This document shows, in pieces, positions 35,872-48,294 of a stretch of DNA of 64,000 bases. The notes beneath the pieces were generated by a model. It was not told the origin of the DNA, ran no database searches, and saw nothing but the letters and a program-made list of their open reading frames with translations. Origin of the DNA: Inia geoffrensis. Taxonomy: Eukaryota > Chordata > Mammalia > Artiodactyla > Iniidae. The stretch spans positions 868,001 to 932,000 of the forward strand of contig CM070914.1 of the NCBI GenBank assembly GCA_036417435.1, read 5' to 3'. Made by a program: the position numbers and the translations under genes. Numbering within the stretch: position 1 is the first letter of the stretch; each line of letters opens with the position of its first letter.

Positions 35872-37251
35872 AATGAGCCTATTTGGTGTCTGTAAAATCA
35901 TATTGCCATTAAAGGTATGCATAGCAGAGGTAACATGCTCATGGAAAGTGCTGGACACCTCTGGTTCAACATGCAAATCAAGGCTTATCCTCCAGGCTTG
36001 TGTTCATGCTGGGTGCCCCTTTAGTGACGCAGCATGGTAAGATGCTGACGTTCTCCTGGAGCACAGTGACTTCACGTACGAGGTCTTCTAAGTATTCAAG
36101 GCAGAGTGTTTTCTCATGGCAGCTCACCCTCAGGGCCATGGCAAAGGCTTCATGGGGACTTCGGGCTCACCAGAAATTTAGTTCTGACGCTGCTTGAATA
36201 CTCTGGATATGTAGTTCTCCCCACGGGACATGTGGTGTGCAGCCCGTCACTCGGCACGTACAGAGGCCCTCCGATGTATAGACCTGTGGGCCTCCATGTG
36301 GCTCAGCCTTCCCACAGGGCTCTGGAGGTACTCAGTGAACTTGGAGGAAAAATGAGCACAACCAAGGGGCCTAGGAGTCCTCAAAAGAGTTCTTCCTTTA
36401 AAATAAATCCCAACAGCAACGAAGAACTCATGGACACAGCTGCATGCCTCCATTTCTGCACGGATTGTCAGGGCCTAATGTGGAGACGTTTTCTTTCATT
36501 GTTTCACTTTAGCTCTAGAGCTTGTCATGCTCACCACGACCACGGCCATGGAAGCACCTTGTTTGGACAGAGGCAATTCATATCTTTCCCAGAAGCATTC
36601 TTACAGGGTTGAGAGGCCTGTCAACAGCAGAGAATGTCAGGTAGCTTCTAGGCAGCCTGAATGGAGCCTTCACAATGGGAAAGCAAGTCTAGTTCCGGCA
36701 AGCCTCCATTTCCACAGGCACACTCATCATACTTCCCTCGGGTTTCTAACAAGTCAAAAGGGATCAAAGGTTACCCAGTGTTTCCTTCCCTGAGTCAACT
36801 TCTCGAAGTAGGGTGTTGAGCGTCATGCGAACAGCCTCCACAAAGCAACGCACGTGGTACGCCTGGGGGCTTCTAAATCTTCAAAAGTCTGTAGTGCCAC
36901 GGGAAGAGCAGGCCTGAAATTGCAGTCAGAACGCACGCTGACACTCTTCTGGCGGCAGGGTGAGTTCAGGAAGAAGGTGGTACATGGAATGCGAAGCCCA
37001 GGGTTCCTCTTAGTGCAGCTCAGACTAGGGTAATGCGTAAAATTTCGACGGCCGGAGGTACGTACCGGAACGGTGTTCCTGAACCTCTGTGAGAGCTGGG
37101 GTACGTAAGCTGCTCCAAAACAGAGTGCAGTGCTTTTCCCTACACTCAGCATACACAGAGTGGCGCCAAAGGACTACGGGACTAGATGTTGCTCAGCAGA
37201 CACTGGTGGGCCTGGGAGGATTTCGTGTACCTGGCGGTAACAGGATGTCCA
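35872..37251 (+). repeat. Satellite unit 27 (B type Ib)
   Basis: 1,380 bp. Unusual start: AATGAGCCTATTTGG. A resembles units 19 and 22 in its second half. B starts like their hybrid (ACCACGGCC) but ends as Ib. Confidence 0.95.
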
Positions 37252-38630
37252 CATGAGTTTCCTAGGTGTCTGTAAAATCATACCGCCATTAAAGGTATGC
37301 ATAGCAGACGTTACATGCTCGTGGAAAATGCTGGACACCACCTTTTCTACATGCAAATCAAGGCCTAACCTCCAGGAGTGTGTTCATGCTGGGTGCGCAT
37401 TCAGTGACGCAGCGTGGTAAGATGCTGACTTTCTCCTGGAGCACAGTGACTTCACGAACGAGGTCTTCTAAGTATTCAAGGCACAGTGTTTACTCATGGC
37501 AGCTCACTCCAGGGCCATGACAAAGACTTCCTGGGGACTTCGGACTCACCAGAAATGTGGTCCTGATGCTGCTCGAGGATTCTGGAAATGTAGCTTTCCT
37601 CCCGGGACATGCGGTGTGCAGCCCGTCACTCGGCACGTACAGAGGCCCTCTGATGTACAGACCTGTGGGCCTCCATGTGGCTCAGCCTTCGCACAGAGCT
37701 CTGGAGGTACTCAGTGAACACTGAGGGAAAATGATGCACAACCGAGGGGCCTAGGTGTCTTCAAAAGAGTACTTCCTTTAAAATAAATCCCAACAGCGAC
37801 GAAGGACTCATGGAGACAGCTGCATGCCTCCCTTTCTGCACGGCTACTCTGGGCCTAAGGTAGAGCCGTGTTCTCTCATTTAGTTTCCCTTTAGCTCTAG
37901 AGATTGTCACACTCACCACCACCGCGGCCATGGATGCACCTTCTTTGGACAGAACCAACTTATATATTTCCCCGATGCATTCTTACAGGGTTGAGAGGCC
38001 TGTCAACAGCAGAGAATGTCAGGTAACGTCCAGGCAGCCTGAATGGAACCTTCAAAATGGGAAAGCCAGGCTACTTCCAACAGGCCCCCGTTTCCACGGG
38101 CACACTCATCATACTTCCGTGGGGTCTCTAAGAAGTCAAAAGGGACAAAAGGTTACCCACTGTTTCCTTCCCTGAATCAACTTCTCGCAGTAGGCTTTTG
38201 TGCATCATGCGAAGTGCCTCAACTAAGCAACGCACTTGGTACGTGTGGGGCCGTCTAACTCTTCAAAATCTGCACTGGCACGGGAAGAGGAGGCCTTCAA
38301 TTGTAGTCAGAACACACGCTGACTCTCTCCTGGCGGCAGGGTTAGTTCAGGCAGGAGGTCGTACATGGAATGCAAAGCCCAAGGTTTCTCTGAGTGCAGC
38401 TCAGACTAGGGTAATGTGTAAAATTTTAACGACCGGAGTGACGTGCCAGAACGGTGTTCCTGAACCTCTGTGAGTGATGGGGTACTTAAGCTGCTCCAAA
38501 ACAGAGTACAGTGCTTTTCCCTACCCTCGACATACACAGAGTGGCTCCATAGGGCTACGGGACTGGATGTTGCTCAGCAGACACAGGTGGGGTTGGGAAG
38601 ACTTATTGTACCTGGCGGTAAAAGGATGCC
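36710..38630 (+). repeat. Block shared with 40,852-42,772
   Basis: The end of unit 27 and unit 28 match the end of unit 30 and unit 31 at a 4,142-bp offset. They share the private type II marks GATGCACCTTC and CAAAATCTGCACTGGC. Borders are approximate. Confidence 0.75.
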
Positions 38631-38632
38631 CA
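37252..38632 (+). repeat. Satellite unit 28 (B type II)
   Basis: 1,381 bp. B is a type II variant with GATGCACCTTCTTTGG and AACCAACTTATA, shared only with unit 31, 4,142 bp downstream. C has the reduced CAAAATCTGCACTGGC. Confidence 0.95.
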
Positions 38633-40012
38633 CATGAGTTTCCTAGGTGTCTGTAAAATCATACCGCCATTAAAGGTATGCATAGCAGAGGTTACATGCT
38701 CGTGGAAAGTGCTGGACACCACCTTTTCTACATGCAAATCAAGGCCTAACCTCCAGGAGTGTGTTCATGCTGGGTGCGCATTCAGTGAGGCAGCGTGGTA
38801 AGATGCTGACTTTCTCCTGGAGCACAGTGACTTCACGTACGAGGTCTTCTAAGTATTCAAGACAGAGTGTTTATTCATGGCAGCTCACCCCAGGGCCATG
38901 ACAAAGACTTCCTGGGGACTTCGGACTCACCAGAAATGTGGTCCTAACGCTGCTCGAGGACTCTGGAAATGTAGCTCTCCTCCCGGGACATGAGGTGTGC
39001 AGCCCGGCACTCGGCACGTACAGAGGCCATCCGATGTACAGACCAGTGGGCCTCCATGAGGCTCAGCCTTCCCTCAGGGCTCTGGAGGTACTCAGTGAAC
39101 ACTGAGGGAAAATGACGCACAACCGAGGGGCCTAAGAGTCCTCAAAAGACTACTTCCTTTAAAATAAATCCCAAGAGCAATGAAGAAATCTTGGAGACAG
39201 CTGCATGCCTCCCTTTTTGCACGGCTACTCAGGGCCTAACCTGGAGACGTGTTCTCTCATTGTTTCACTTTAGTTGTAGAGACTGTCATGCTCACCACCA
39301 CCGAGGCAATGAAAGCACCTTGTTTGGACAGAGCCAATTCATATTTTTCCCCGAAGCATTCTTACAGGATTGAGAGGCCTGTCAACAGCACAGAATGTCA
39401 GGTAGTTTCTAGGCAGCATGAATGGAGCCTTCAAATTGAGAAAACAAGTCTAGTTCCAGCAGGCCCCGATTTCCACGGGCAAACTCATCACACGTCCCTC
39501 GAGTTTCTAACAAGTACAAAAGGGGACAAGGTTACCCAGTGTTTCCTGCCCTGAATCAACTTCTCGAAGTAGGGTTTTGTGCATCATGCGAACTGCCTCA
39601 ACCAAGCAACGCACTTGGTATGTGTGGGGCCGTCTAACTCTTCAAAAGTCTGCAGTGCCACGGGAAGAGCAGGCCTGAAATTGCAGTCAGAACGCACGCT
39701 GACTCTCTCCTGGCACCAGGGTGAGTTCAGGCAGGAGGTCGTACATGGAATGCGAAGCCCAGGGTTTCTCTGAGTGCAGCTCAGACTAGGGTAATGCGTA
39801 ATATTTCGACGGCCTGAGGGACGTGCCAGAACGGTGCTCCTGAACCTCTGTGAGTGCTGGGGTACTTAAGCTGCTCCAAAACAGAGTGCAGTGCGTTTCC
39901 CTACACTCAGCATACACAGAGTGGCTCCAAAGGGCTATGAGACTGGATGTTGCTCAACAGACACAGGTGGGCCTGGGAGTACTTAGTGTACCTGGTAGTA
40001 ACAGGATGCCCA
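38633..40012 (+). repeat. Satellite unit 29 (B type Ia)
   Basis: 1,380 bp. Alpha A. B starts with AATGAAGAAATCTTGG, then is type Ia (ATTGAGAAAACAAG), the form that dominates to the right. Its B and C match unit 35, 8,282 bp downstream. Confidence 0.95.
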
Positions 40013-41393
40013 CATGAGCCTCCTAGGCGTCTGTAAAATCATACTGCCATTTAAGATATGCAGAGCAGAGGTCACATGCTCATGGAAAGTGCTGGACACC
40101 TCCGTTCCTACAAGCAAATCAAAGCCTAACCTCCAGGCATGTGTTCATGCTGGGTGCGCATTAAGTGACGCAGCATGGTAAGATGCTAACTTTCTCCTGG
40201 AGCACAGTGACTTCACGTACGAGGTCTTCTAAGTATTCAAGGCAGAGTGTTTTCTAATGGCAGCTGACCCTCAGGGCCATGACAAAGTCTTCCTGGGGAT
40301 TTCGGACTCACCAGAAATGTGGTCCTGACCGTGCTCCAGGACTCTGGAAATGTAGCTCTCCTCCCGGGACATGCGGTGTGCAGCCCGTCACTCGGCACGT
40401 ACAGAGACACTCCGATGTACAGACCAGTGGGCCTCCATGTGATTCAGCCTTCCCACAGGGCTCTGGAGGGACTTAGTGAACTTGGAGGAAAAATGATGCA
40501 CAACCGAGGGCCCTAGGAGTCCTCAAAAGGGTACTTCCTTTAAAATAAATCCCAAGAGCAATGAAGAAATCTTGGAGACAGCTGCATGCCTCCCTTTCCT
40601 CACGGCTACTCAGGGCCTAACCTGGAGACGTGTTCTCTCATTGTTTCACTTTAGCTCTAGAGCTTGTCATGCTCATCACCACCGAGGCCATGGAAGCACC
40701 TTGTATGGAGAGAGCCAATTCATATTTTTCCCAGAAGCATTCTTACAGGGTTGAGAGGTCTGTCAACAGCAGACAATGTCAGGTAGCTTCTAGGCAGCCT
40801 GAATGGAGCCTTCAATTTGGGAAAGCAAGTCTAGTTCCAGCAGGCATCCGTTTCCACAGGCACACTCATCATACTTCCCTCGGGTTTCTAACAAGTCAAA
40901 AGGGATGAAAGGTTACCCAGTGTTTCCTTCCCTGAGTCAACTTCTCGAAGTAGGGTGTTGAGCGTCATGCGAACAGCCTCCACAAAGCAACGCACTTGGT
41001 ACGTCTGGGGCCGTCTAAATCTTCAAAAGTCTGTAGTGCCACGGGAAGAGCAGGCCTGAAATTGCAGTCAGAACGCACGCTGACACTCTCCTGGCGGCAG
41101 GGTGAGTTCAGGAAGAAGGTGGTACATGGAATGCGAAGCCCAGGGTTCCTCTGAGTGCAGCTCAGACTAGGGTAATGCATAAAATTTCGACGGCCGGACG
41201 TACGTACCAGAACGGTGTTCCTGAACCTCTGTGAGAGCTGGGGTACGTAAGCTGCTCCAAAACAGAGTGTAGAGCTTTTCCCTACACTCGGCATACACAG
41301 AGTGGCTCCAAAGGACTACGGGACTGGATGTTGCTCAGCAGACACTGGTGGGCGTGGGAGGACTTAGTGTACCTGGCGGTAACAGGATGTCCA
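40013..41393 (+). repeat. Satellite unit 30 (B type Ib)
   Basis: 1,381 bp. Beta A with AAGCAAATCAAAGCC and GCGCATTAAGTG, the right-hand form. B Ib, the last Ib in the window. A matches unit 36 (8,282 bp away); C matches unit 27 (4,142 bp away). Confidence 0.95.
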
Positions 41394-42772
41394 CATGAGT
41401 TTCCTAGGTGTCTGTAAAAAAATACCGCCATTAAAGGTATGCATAGCAGAGGTTACATGCTCGTGGAAAGTGCTGGACACCACCTTTTCTACATGCAAAT
41501 CAAGGCCTAACCTCCAGGCATGTGTTCATGCTGGGTGCGCATTACGTGACGCAGCATGGTAAGATGCTGACTTTCTCCTGGAGCACAGTGACTTCACGTA
41601 CGAGATCTTCTAAGTATTCAAGGCAGAGTGTTTACTCATGGCAGGTCACCCCAGGGCCATGACAAAGACTTCCTGGGGACTTCGGACTCACCAGAAATGT
41701 GGTCCTGACGCTGCTCGAGGATTCTGGAAATGTAGCTTTCCTCCCGGGACATGTGGTGTGCAGCCCGTCACTCGGCACGTACAGAGGCCCTCTGATGTAC
41801 AGACCTGTGGGCCTCCATGTGGCTCAGCCTTCGCACAGAGCTCTGGAGGTACTCAGTGAACACTGAGGGAAAATGATGCACAACCGAGGGGCCTAGGTGT
41901 CTTCAAAAGAGTACTTCCTTTAAAATAAATCCCAACAGCGACGAAGGACTCATGGAGACAGCTGCATGCCTCCCTTTCTGCACGGCTACTCAGGGCCTAA
42001 GGTGGAGCCGTGTTCTCTCATTTAGTTTCCCTTTAGCTCTAGAGATTGTCACACTCACCACCACCGCGGCCATGGATGCACCTTCTTTGGACAGAACCAA
42101 CTTATATTTTTCCCCGATGCATTCTTACAGGGTTGAGAGGCCTGTCAACAGCAGAGAATGTCAGGTAACGTCCAGGCAGCCTGAATGGAACCTTCAAAAT
42201 GGGAAAGCCAGGCTACTTCCAACAGGCCCCCGTTTCCACGGGCACACTCATCATACGTCCGTGGGGTCTCTAAGAAGTCAAAAGGGACAAAAGGTTACCC
42301 ACTGTTTCCTTCCCTGAATCAACTTCTCGCAGTAGGCTTTTGTGCATCATGCGAAGTGCCTCAACTAAGCAACGCACTTGGTACGTGTGGGGCCGTCTAA
42401 CTCTTCAAAATCTGCACTGGCACGGGAAGAGGAGGCCTTCAATTGTTGTCAGAACACACGCTGACTCTCTCCTGGCCGCACGGTTAGTTCAGGCAGGAGG
42501 TCGTACATGGAATGCAAAGCCCAAGGTTTCTCTGAGTGCAGCTCAGACTAGGGTAATGTGTAAAATTTTAACGACCGGAGTGACGTGCCAGAACGGTGTT
42601 CCTGAACCTCTGTGAGTGATGGGGTACTTAAGCTGCTCCAAAACAGAGTACAGTGCTTTTCCCTACCCTCGACATACACAGAGTGGCTCCAAAGGGCTAC
42701 GGGACTGGATGTTGCTCAGCAGACACAGGTGGGGTTGGGAAGACTTATTGTACCTGGCGGTAACAGGATGCC
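40852..42772 (+). repeat. Block shared with 36,710-38,630
   Basis: Second copy of the preceding block, covering the end of unit 30 and unit 31. Differences are few and scattered. Borders are approximate. Confidence 0.75.
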
Positions 42773-42774
42773 CA
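41394..42774 (+). repeat. Satellite unit 31 (B type II)
   Basis: 1,381 bp. Near copy of unit 28. The last unit with an alpha A subunit (CTCGAG, CACTGAGGG). TGTAAAAAAATACC replaces TGTAAAATCATACC. Confidence 0.95.
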
Positions 42775-44155
42775 CATGAGCCCCCTAGGTGTCTGTAAAA
42801 TCATACTGCCATTTAAGATATGCCGAGCAGAGGTCACATGCTCGTGGAAAGTGCTGGACACCACCTTTTCTACATGCAAATCAAGGCCTAACCTCCAGGC
42901 ATGTGTTCATGCTGGGTGCGCATTACGTGACGCAGCATGGTAAGATGCTGACTTTCTCCTGGAGCACAGTGACTTCACGTACGAGGTCTTCTAAGTATTC
43001 AAGGCAGAGTGTTTTCTCATAGCAGCTCACCCTCAGGGCCATGACAAAGACTTCCTGGGGACTTCGGACTCACCAGAAATGTGGTCCTGACGGTGCTTCA
43101 GGACTCTGGAAATGTAGCTCTCCTCCCAGCACATGCGGTGTGCAGCCCGTCACTCGGCAGGTACAGAGGACCTCCGATGTACATACCAGTTGGCCTCCAT
43201 GTTGTTCAGCCTTCCCACAGGGCTCTGGAGGTACTCATTGAACTTGGAGGAAAAATGATGCACAACCGAGGGCCCTACGAATCCTCAAAACGGTACTTCC
43301 TTTAAAATAAATCCCAACAACAATGAAGAACTCATGGAGACAGCTGCATGCCTCCCTTTTTGCACCGCTACTCAGGGCCTAACCTGGAGACGTGTTCTCT
43401 CATTGTTTCACTTTAGCCCTAGAGACTCTCATGCTCACCACCACTGAGGCCATGGAAGCACCTTGTTTGGACAGAGCCAATTCATATTTTTCCCCGAAGC
43501 ATTCTTACAGGGTTGAGAGGCCTCTCAACAGCAGAGAATGTCAGGTAGTTTCTAGACAGCATGAATGGAGCCTTCAAATTGAGAAAACAAGTCTAGTTCC
43601 AGCAGGCCCCGATTTCCACGGGCACACTCATCATACGTGCCTCGGGTTTCTAACAAGTCCAAAAGGAGACAAGGTTACCCAGTGTTTCCTTCCCTGAATC
43701 AAATTCTCGAAGTAGGGTTTTGTGCATCATGCGAACTGCCTCAACAAAGCAAGGCATTAGGTATGTGTCGGGCTGTCTAACTCTTCAAAAGTCTGCAGTG
43801 CCACGGGAAGAGCAGGCCTGAAATTGCAGTCAGAACGCACGCTGACTCTCTCCTGGCGCCAGGGGGAGTTCAGGCAGGGGGTCGTACATGGAATGCGAAG
43901 CCCAGGGTTTCTCTGAGTTCAGCTCAGTCTAGGGTAATGGATAAAATATTGATGGCCTGAGGTACGAGCCAGAACGGTGTTCCTGAACCTCTGTGAGTGC
44001 TGGGGTACTTAAGCTGCTCCAAAACAGAGTTCAGTGCGTTTCCCTACACTCAGCATACACAGAGTGGCTCCAAAGGGCTACGGGACTGGATGTTGCTCAA
44101 CAGACACAGGTGGGCCTGGGAGTACTTAGTGTACCTGGCAGTAGCAGGATGCCCA
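42775..44155 (+). repeat. Satellite unit 32 (B type Ia)
   Basis: 1,381 bp. First unit of the all-beta zone (CTTCAG, CTTGGAGG). It keeps ATGCAAAT. Its B palindrome is perfect (43512-43529). C has CCAGGGGGAGTTC. Confidence 0.95.
43512..43529. other. Perfect 18-bp palindrome in unit 32
   Basis: GTTGAGAGGCCTCTCAAC is a perfect palindrome. A single G to C change relative to the common form completes the symmetry. It is the only perfect copy I found. Confidence 0.6.
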
Positions 44156-45535
44156 CATGAGCCTCCTAGGTGTCTGTAAAATCATACTGCCATTTAAGAT
44201 ATGCAGAGCAGAGGTCACATGCTCATGGAAAGTGCTGGACACCTCCGTTCCTACACGCAAAACAAAGCCTAACCTCCAGGCATGTTTTCATGCTTGGTGC
44301 GCATTAAGTGACGCAGCATGGTAAGATGCTGACTTTTTTCTGGAGCACAGTGACTTCACGTACGAGGTCTTTTAAGTATTCAAGGCAGAGTGTTTTCTAA
44401 TGGCAGCTCACCCTCAGGGTCATGACAAAGACTTCCTGGGGATTTCGGACTCACCAGAAATGTGGTCCTGACGGTGCTCCAGGACTCTGGAAATGTAGCT
44501 CTCCTCCCGGGACATGCGGTGTGCAGCCCGGCACTCGGCACGTACAGAGGCCCTCCGATGTACAGACCAGTGGGCCTCCATGTGATTCAGCCTTCCCACA
44601 GGGCTCTGGAGGGACTTAGTGAACTTGGAGGAAAAATGATGCACAACCGAGGGCCCTAGGAGTCCTCAAAAGGGTACTTCCTTTAAAATAAATCCCAACA
44701 GCGATGAAGAACTCATGGAGACAGTTGCATGTCTCCCTTTTTGCACGGCTACTCAGGGTCTAACGTGGAGACGTGTTCTCTCATTGTTTCACTTTAGTTC
44801 TACAGACTGTCATGCTCACCACCACCGAGGCCATGGAAGCACCTTGTTTGGACAGAGCCAATTCATATTTTTCCCCGAAGCATTCTTACAGGGTTGAGAG
44901 GCCTGTCAACAGCACAGAATGTCAGATAGTTTCTAGGCAGCATGAATGGAGCCTTCAAATTGAGAAAACAAGTCTAGTTTCAGCAGGCCCCGATTTCCAC
45001 AGGCACACTCATCATACATCCCTCGGGTTTCTAACAAGTCCAAAGGGAGGCAAGGTTACCCAGTGTTTCCATCCCTGAATCAACTTCTCAAAGTAGGGTT
45101 TTGTGCATCATGCGAACTGCCTCAACCAAGCAACAAACTTGCTACGTGTCGGGCCATCTAACTCTTCAAAAGTCTGCAGTACCACGGGAAGAGCAGGCCT
45201 TCAATTGCAGTCAGAACGCACGCTGACTCTCTCCCGGCTGCAGGGTGAGTTCAGGCAGGAGATCGTACATGAAATGCGAATCCCAGCATTTCTCAGAGTG
45301 CAGCTCATACTAGGGAAATGGGTAAAATTATGACGGCCGGAGGCTCTGCCAGAACTGTGTTCCCGAACCTCTGTGAGTGCTGGCGTTCTTAATCTGCTCC
45401 AAAACAGAGTGCAGTGGGTTTCCCTACACTCGTCATACACAGAGTGGCTCCAAAGGGCTACCGGACGGAATGTTGCTCAGCAGACACAGGTGGGCCTGGG
45501 AGTCCGTAGTGTACCTGGCAGTAACAGGATGCCCA
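44156..45535 (+). repeat. Satellite unit 33 (B type Ia)
   Basis: 1,380 bp. The octamer position reads ACGCAAAACAAAG. A has CATGTTTTCATGCTTGG and a T-run (GACTTTTTTC), shared with unit 35. C has GGCTGCAGGGTGAG and GAGGCTCTGCCAG, shared with unit 36. Confidence 0.95.
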
Positions 45536-46900
45536 CATGAGCCTCCTAGGTGTCTGTAAAATCATACTGCCATTTAAGATATGCAGAGCAGAGGTCACAT
45601 GCTCATGGAAAGTGCTGGGCACCTCCGTTTCAACATGCAAATCAAGGCCTAACCTCCCGGCATGTGTTCATGCTGGGTGCCCCTTTAGTGACGCAGCATG
45701 GTAAGATGCTGACTTTCTCCTGGAGCACAGTGACTTCACGTACGAGGTCTTCTAAGTATTCAAGGCAGAGTGTTTTCTCATGGCAGCTCACCCTCAGGGC
45801 CATGACAAAGACTTCCTGGGGGCTTCGGGCTCACCAGAAATGTGGTCCTGACGGTGCTCCAGGACTCTGGAAATGTAGCTCTCCTCCCAGGACATGCGGT
45901 GTGCAGCCCGACACTCGGCACATACAGAGGCCCTCCGATGTACAGACCAGTGGGCCTCCATGTGGTTCAGCCTTCCCACAGGGCTCTGGAGGTACTCAGT
46001 GAACTTGAAGGAAAAATGATGCACAACCGAGGGCCCTAGGGGTCCTCAAAAGGGTACTGCCTTTAAAATAAATCCTAACAGTGATGAAGAACTCATGGAC
46101 ACAGCTGTATGTGTCCGTTTCTGCACGGCGACTCAGGGCCTAACGTGGAGACGTGTTCTCTCACTGAGTTTCCCTTTAGCTCTAGAGCTTGTCACCCTCA
46201 CCACCGCCGCCATGGAAACTCCTGCTTTAGACAGAGCCAACTCATATTTTTCACCGAAGCATTCTTACAGGGGTGAGAGGCCTGTCAACAGCAGAGAATA
46301 TCAGGTAGCTTCTAGGCAGCGTGAATGGAGCCGTCAAAATGGGAAAGCCAGGCTACTTCCAGCAGGTCCCCGTTTCCACGGGCACACTCATCATACTTCC
46401 GTGGGGTGTCTAGGAAGTCAAAACGGACACAAGGTTACCCAGTATTTCCTTCCCTGAATCTACTTCTCGAAGTAGGGTTTTGTGCATCATGCGAACTGCC
46501 TCAACCAAGCAACGCACTTGGTATGTGTGGGGCCGTCTGACTCTTCAAAAGTCTGCAGTGCCACGGGAAGAGCAGACCTGAAATTGCAGTCAGAACGCAC
46601 GCTGACTCTCTCCTGGCGCCAGGGGGAGTTCAGGCAGGAGGTCGTACATGGAATGCGAAGCCCAGGGTTTCTCTGAGTGCAGCTCAGACTAGGGTAATGG
46701 GTAATATTTCGACGGCCTGAGGGACGTGCCAGAACGGTGTTCCTGAAACTCTGTGAGTGCTGGGGTACTTAAGCTGCTCCCAAACAGAGTTCAGTGCGTT
46801 TCCCTACACTCAGCATACACAGAGTGGCTCCAAAGGGCTACGGGACTGGATGTTGCTCAACAGACACAGGTGGGCCTGGGAGTACTTAGTGTACCTGGCA
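44950..46900 (+). repeat. Block shared with 49,089-51,039
   Basis: Later B and C of unit 33 plus unit 34 recur 4,139 bp downstream in units 36 and 37. Shared private marks are GAGGCTCTGCCAG, TCCCGAACCTC and ACCGCCGCCATGG. Borders are approximate. Confidence 0.8.
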
Positions 46901-46915
46901 GTAGCAGGATGCCCA
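45536..46915 (+). repeat. Satellite unit 34 (B type II)
   Basis: 1,380 bp. Keeps ATGCAAAT and GGTGCCCCTTTAG. B type II with ACCGCCGCCATGG, a 3-bp loss shared with unit 37. The near-palindrome reads GGTGAGAGGCC. Confidence 0.95.
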
Positions 46916-48294
46916 CATGAGCCTCCTAGGTGTCTGTAAAATCATACTGCCATTTAAGATATGCAGAGCAGAGGTCACATGCTCATGGAAAGTGCTGGAC
47001 ACCTCCGTTCCTACACGCAAAACAAAGCCTAACCTCCAGGCATGTTTTCATGCTTGGTGCGCATTAAGTGACGCAGCATGGTAAGATGCTGACTTTTTTT
47101 GGAGCACAGTGACTTCACGTACGAGGTCTTCTAAGTATTCAAGGCAGAGTGTTTTCTAATGGCAGCTCACCCTCAGGGTCATGACAAAGACTTCCTGGGG
47201 ATTTCGGACTCACCAGAAATGTGCTCCTGACGGTGCTCCAGGACTCTGGAAATGTAGCTCTCGTCCCGGGACATGCGGTGTGCAGCCCGTCACTCGGCAC
47301 GTACAGAGGCCCTCCGATGTACAGACCAGTGGGCCCTCATGTTATTCAGCCTTCCCACAGGGCTCTGGAGGGCCTTAGTGAACTTGGAGGAAAAATGATG
47401 CACAACCGAGGGCCCTAGGAGTCCTCAAAAGGGTACTTCCTTTAAAATAAATCCCAACAGCGATAAAGAACTCATGGAGACAGTTGCATGCCTCCCTTTT
47501 TGCACGGCTACTCAGGGTCTAACGTGGAGACGTGTTCTCTCATTGTTTCACTTTAGTTGTAGAGACTGTCATGCTCACCACCACTGAGGCCATGGAAGCA
47601 CCTTGTTTGGCCAGAGCCAATTAATATTTTTCCCCGAAGCATTCTTACAGGGTGAGAGGCCTGTCAACAGCACAGAATGTCAGGTAGTTTCTAGGCAGCA
47701 TGAATGGAGCCTTCAAATTGAGAAAACAAGTCTAGTTCCAGCAGGCCCCGATTTCCACGGGCAAACTCATCATACGTCCCTCGAGTTTCTAACAAGTCCA
47801 AAGGGGGACAAGGTTACCCAGTGTTTCCTGCCCTGAATCAACTTCTCGAAGTAGGGTTTTGTGCATCATGCGAACTGCCTCAACCAAGCAACGCACTTGG
47901 TATGTGTGGGGCCGTCTGACTCTTCAAAAGTCTGCAGTGCCACGGGAAGAGCAGGCCTGAAATTGCAGTCAGAACGCACGCTGACTCTCTCCTAGCGCCA
48001 GGGTGAGTTCAGGCAGGAGGTCGTACATGGAATGCAAAGCCCAGGGTTTCTCTGAGTGCAGCTCAGACTAGGGTAATGGGTAATATTTCGACGGCCTGAG
48101 GGACGTGCCAGAACGGTGCTCCTGAACCTCTGTGAGTGCTGGGGTACTTAAGCTGCTCCAAAACAGAGTGCAGTGCGTTTCCCTACACTCAGCATACACA
48201 GAGTGGCTCCAAAGGGCTATGAGACTGGATGTTGCTCAACAGACACAGGTGGGCCTGGGAGTACTTAGTGTACCTGGTAGTAACAGGATGCCAA
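46916..48294 (+). repeat. Satellite unit 35 (B type Ia)
   Basis: 1,379 bp. A is a near copy of unit 33 (2,760 bp upstream). B has lost one T in GGGTGAGAGGCC. C matches unit 29. Confidence 0.95.

Noticed and set aside
36106..36612. The longest open frame (168 residues), in unit 27
   Set aside because: It runs across the A/B subunit border and is not kept open in sibling units. No coding signal supports it.
46613..46636. CTCF-like GCGCCAGGGGGAG in subunit C of units 32, 34 and 38
   Set aside because: Only about 9 of 12 core positions fit the consensus, and most units read AGGGTGAG instead. Too weak to call.
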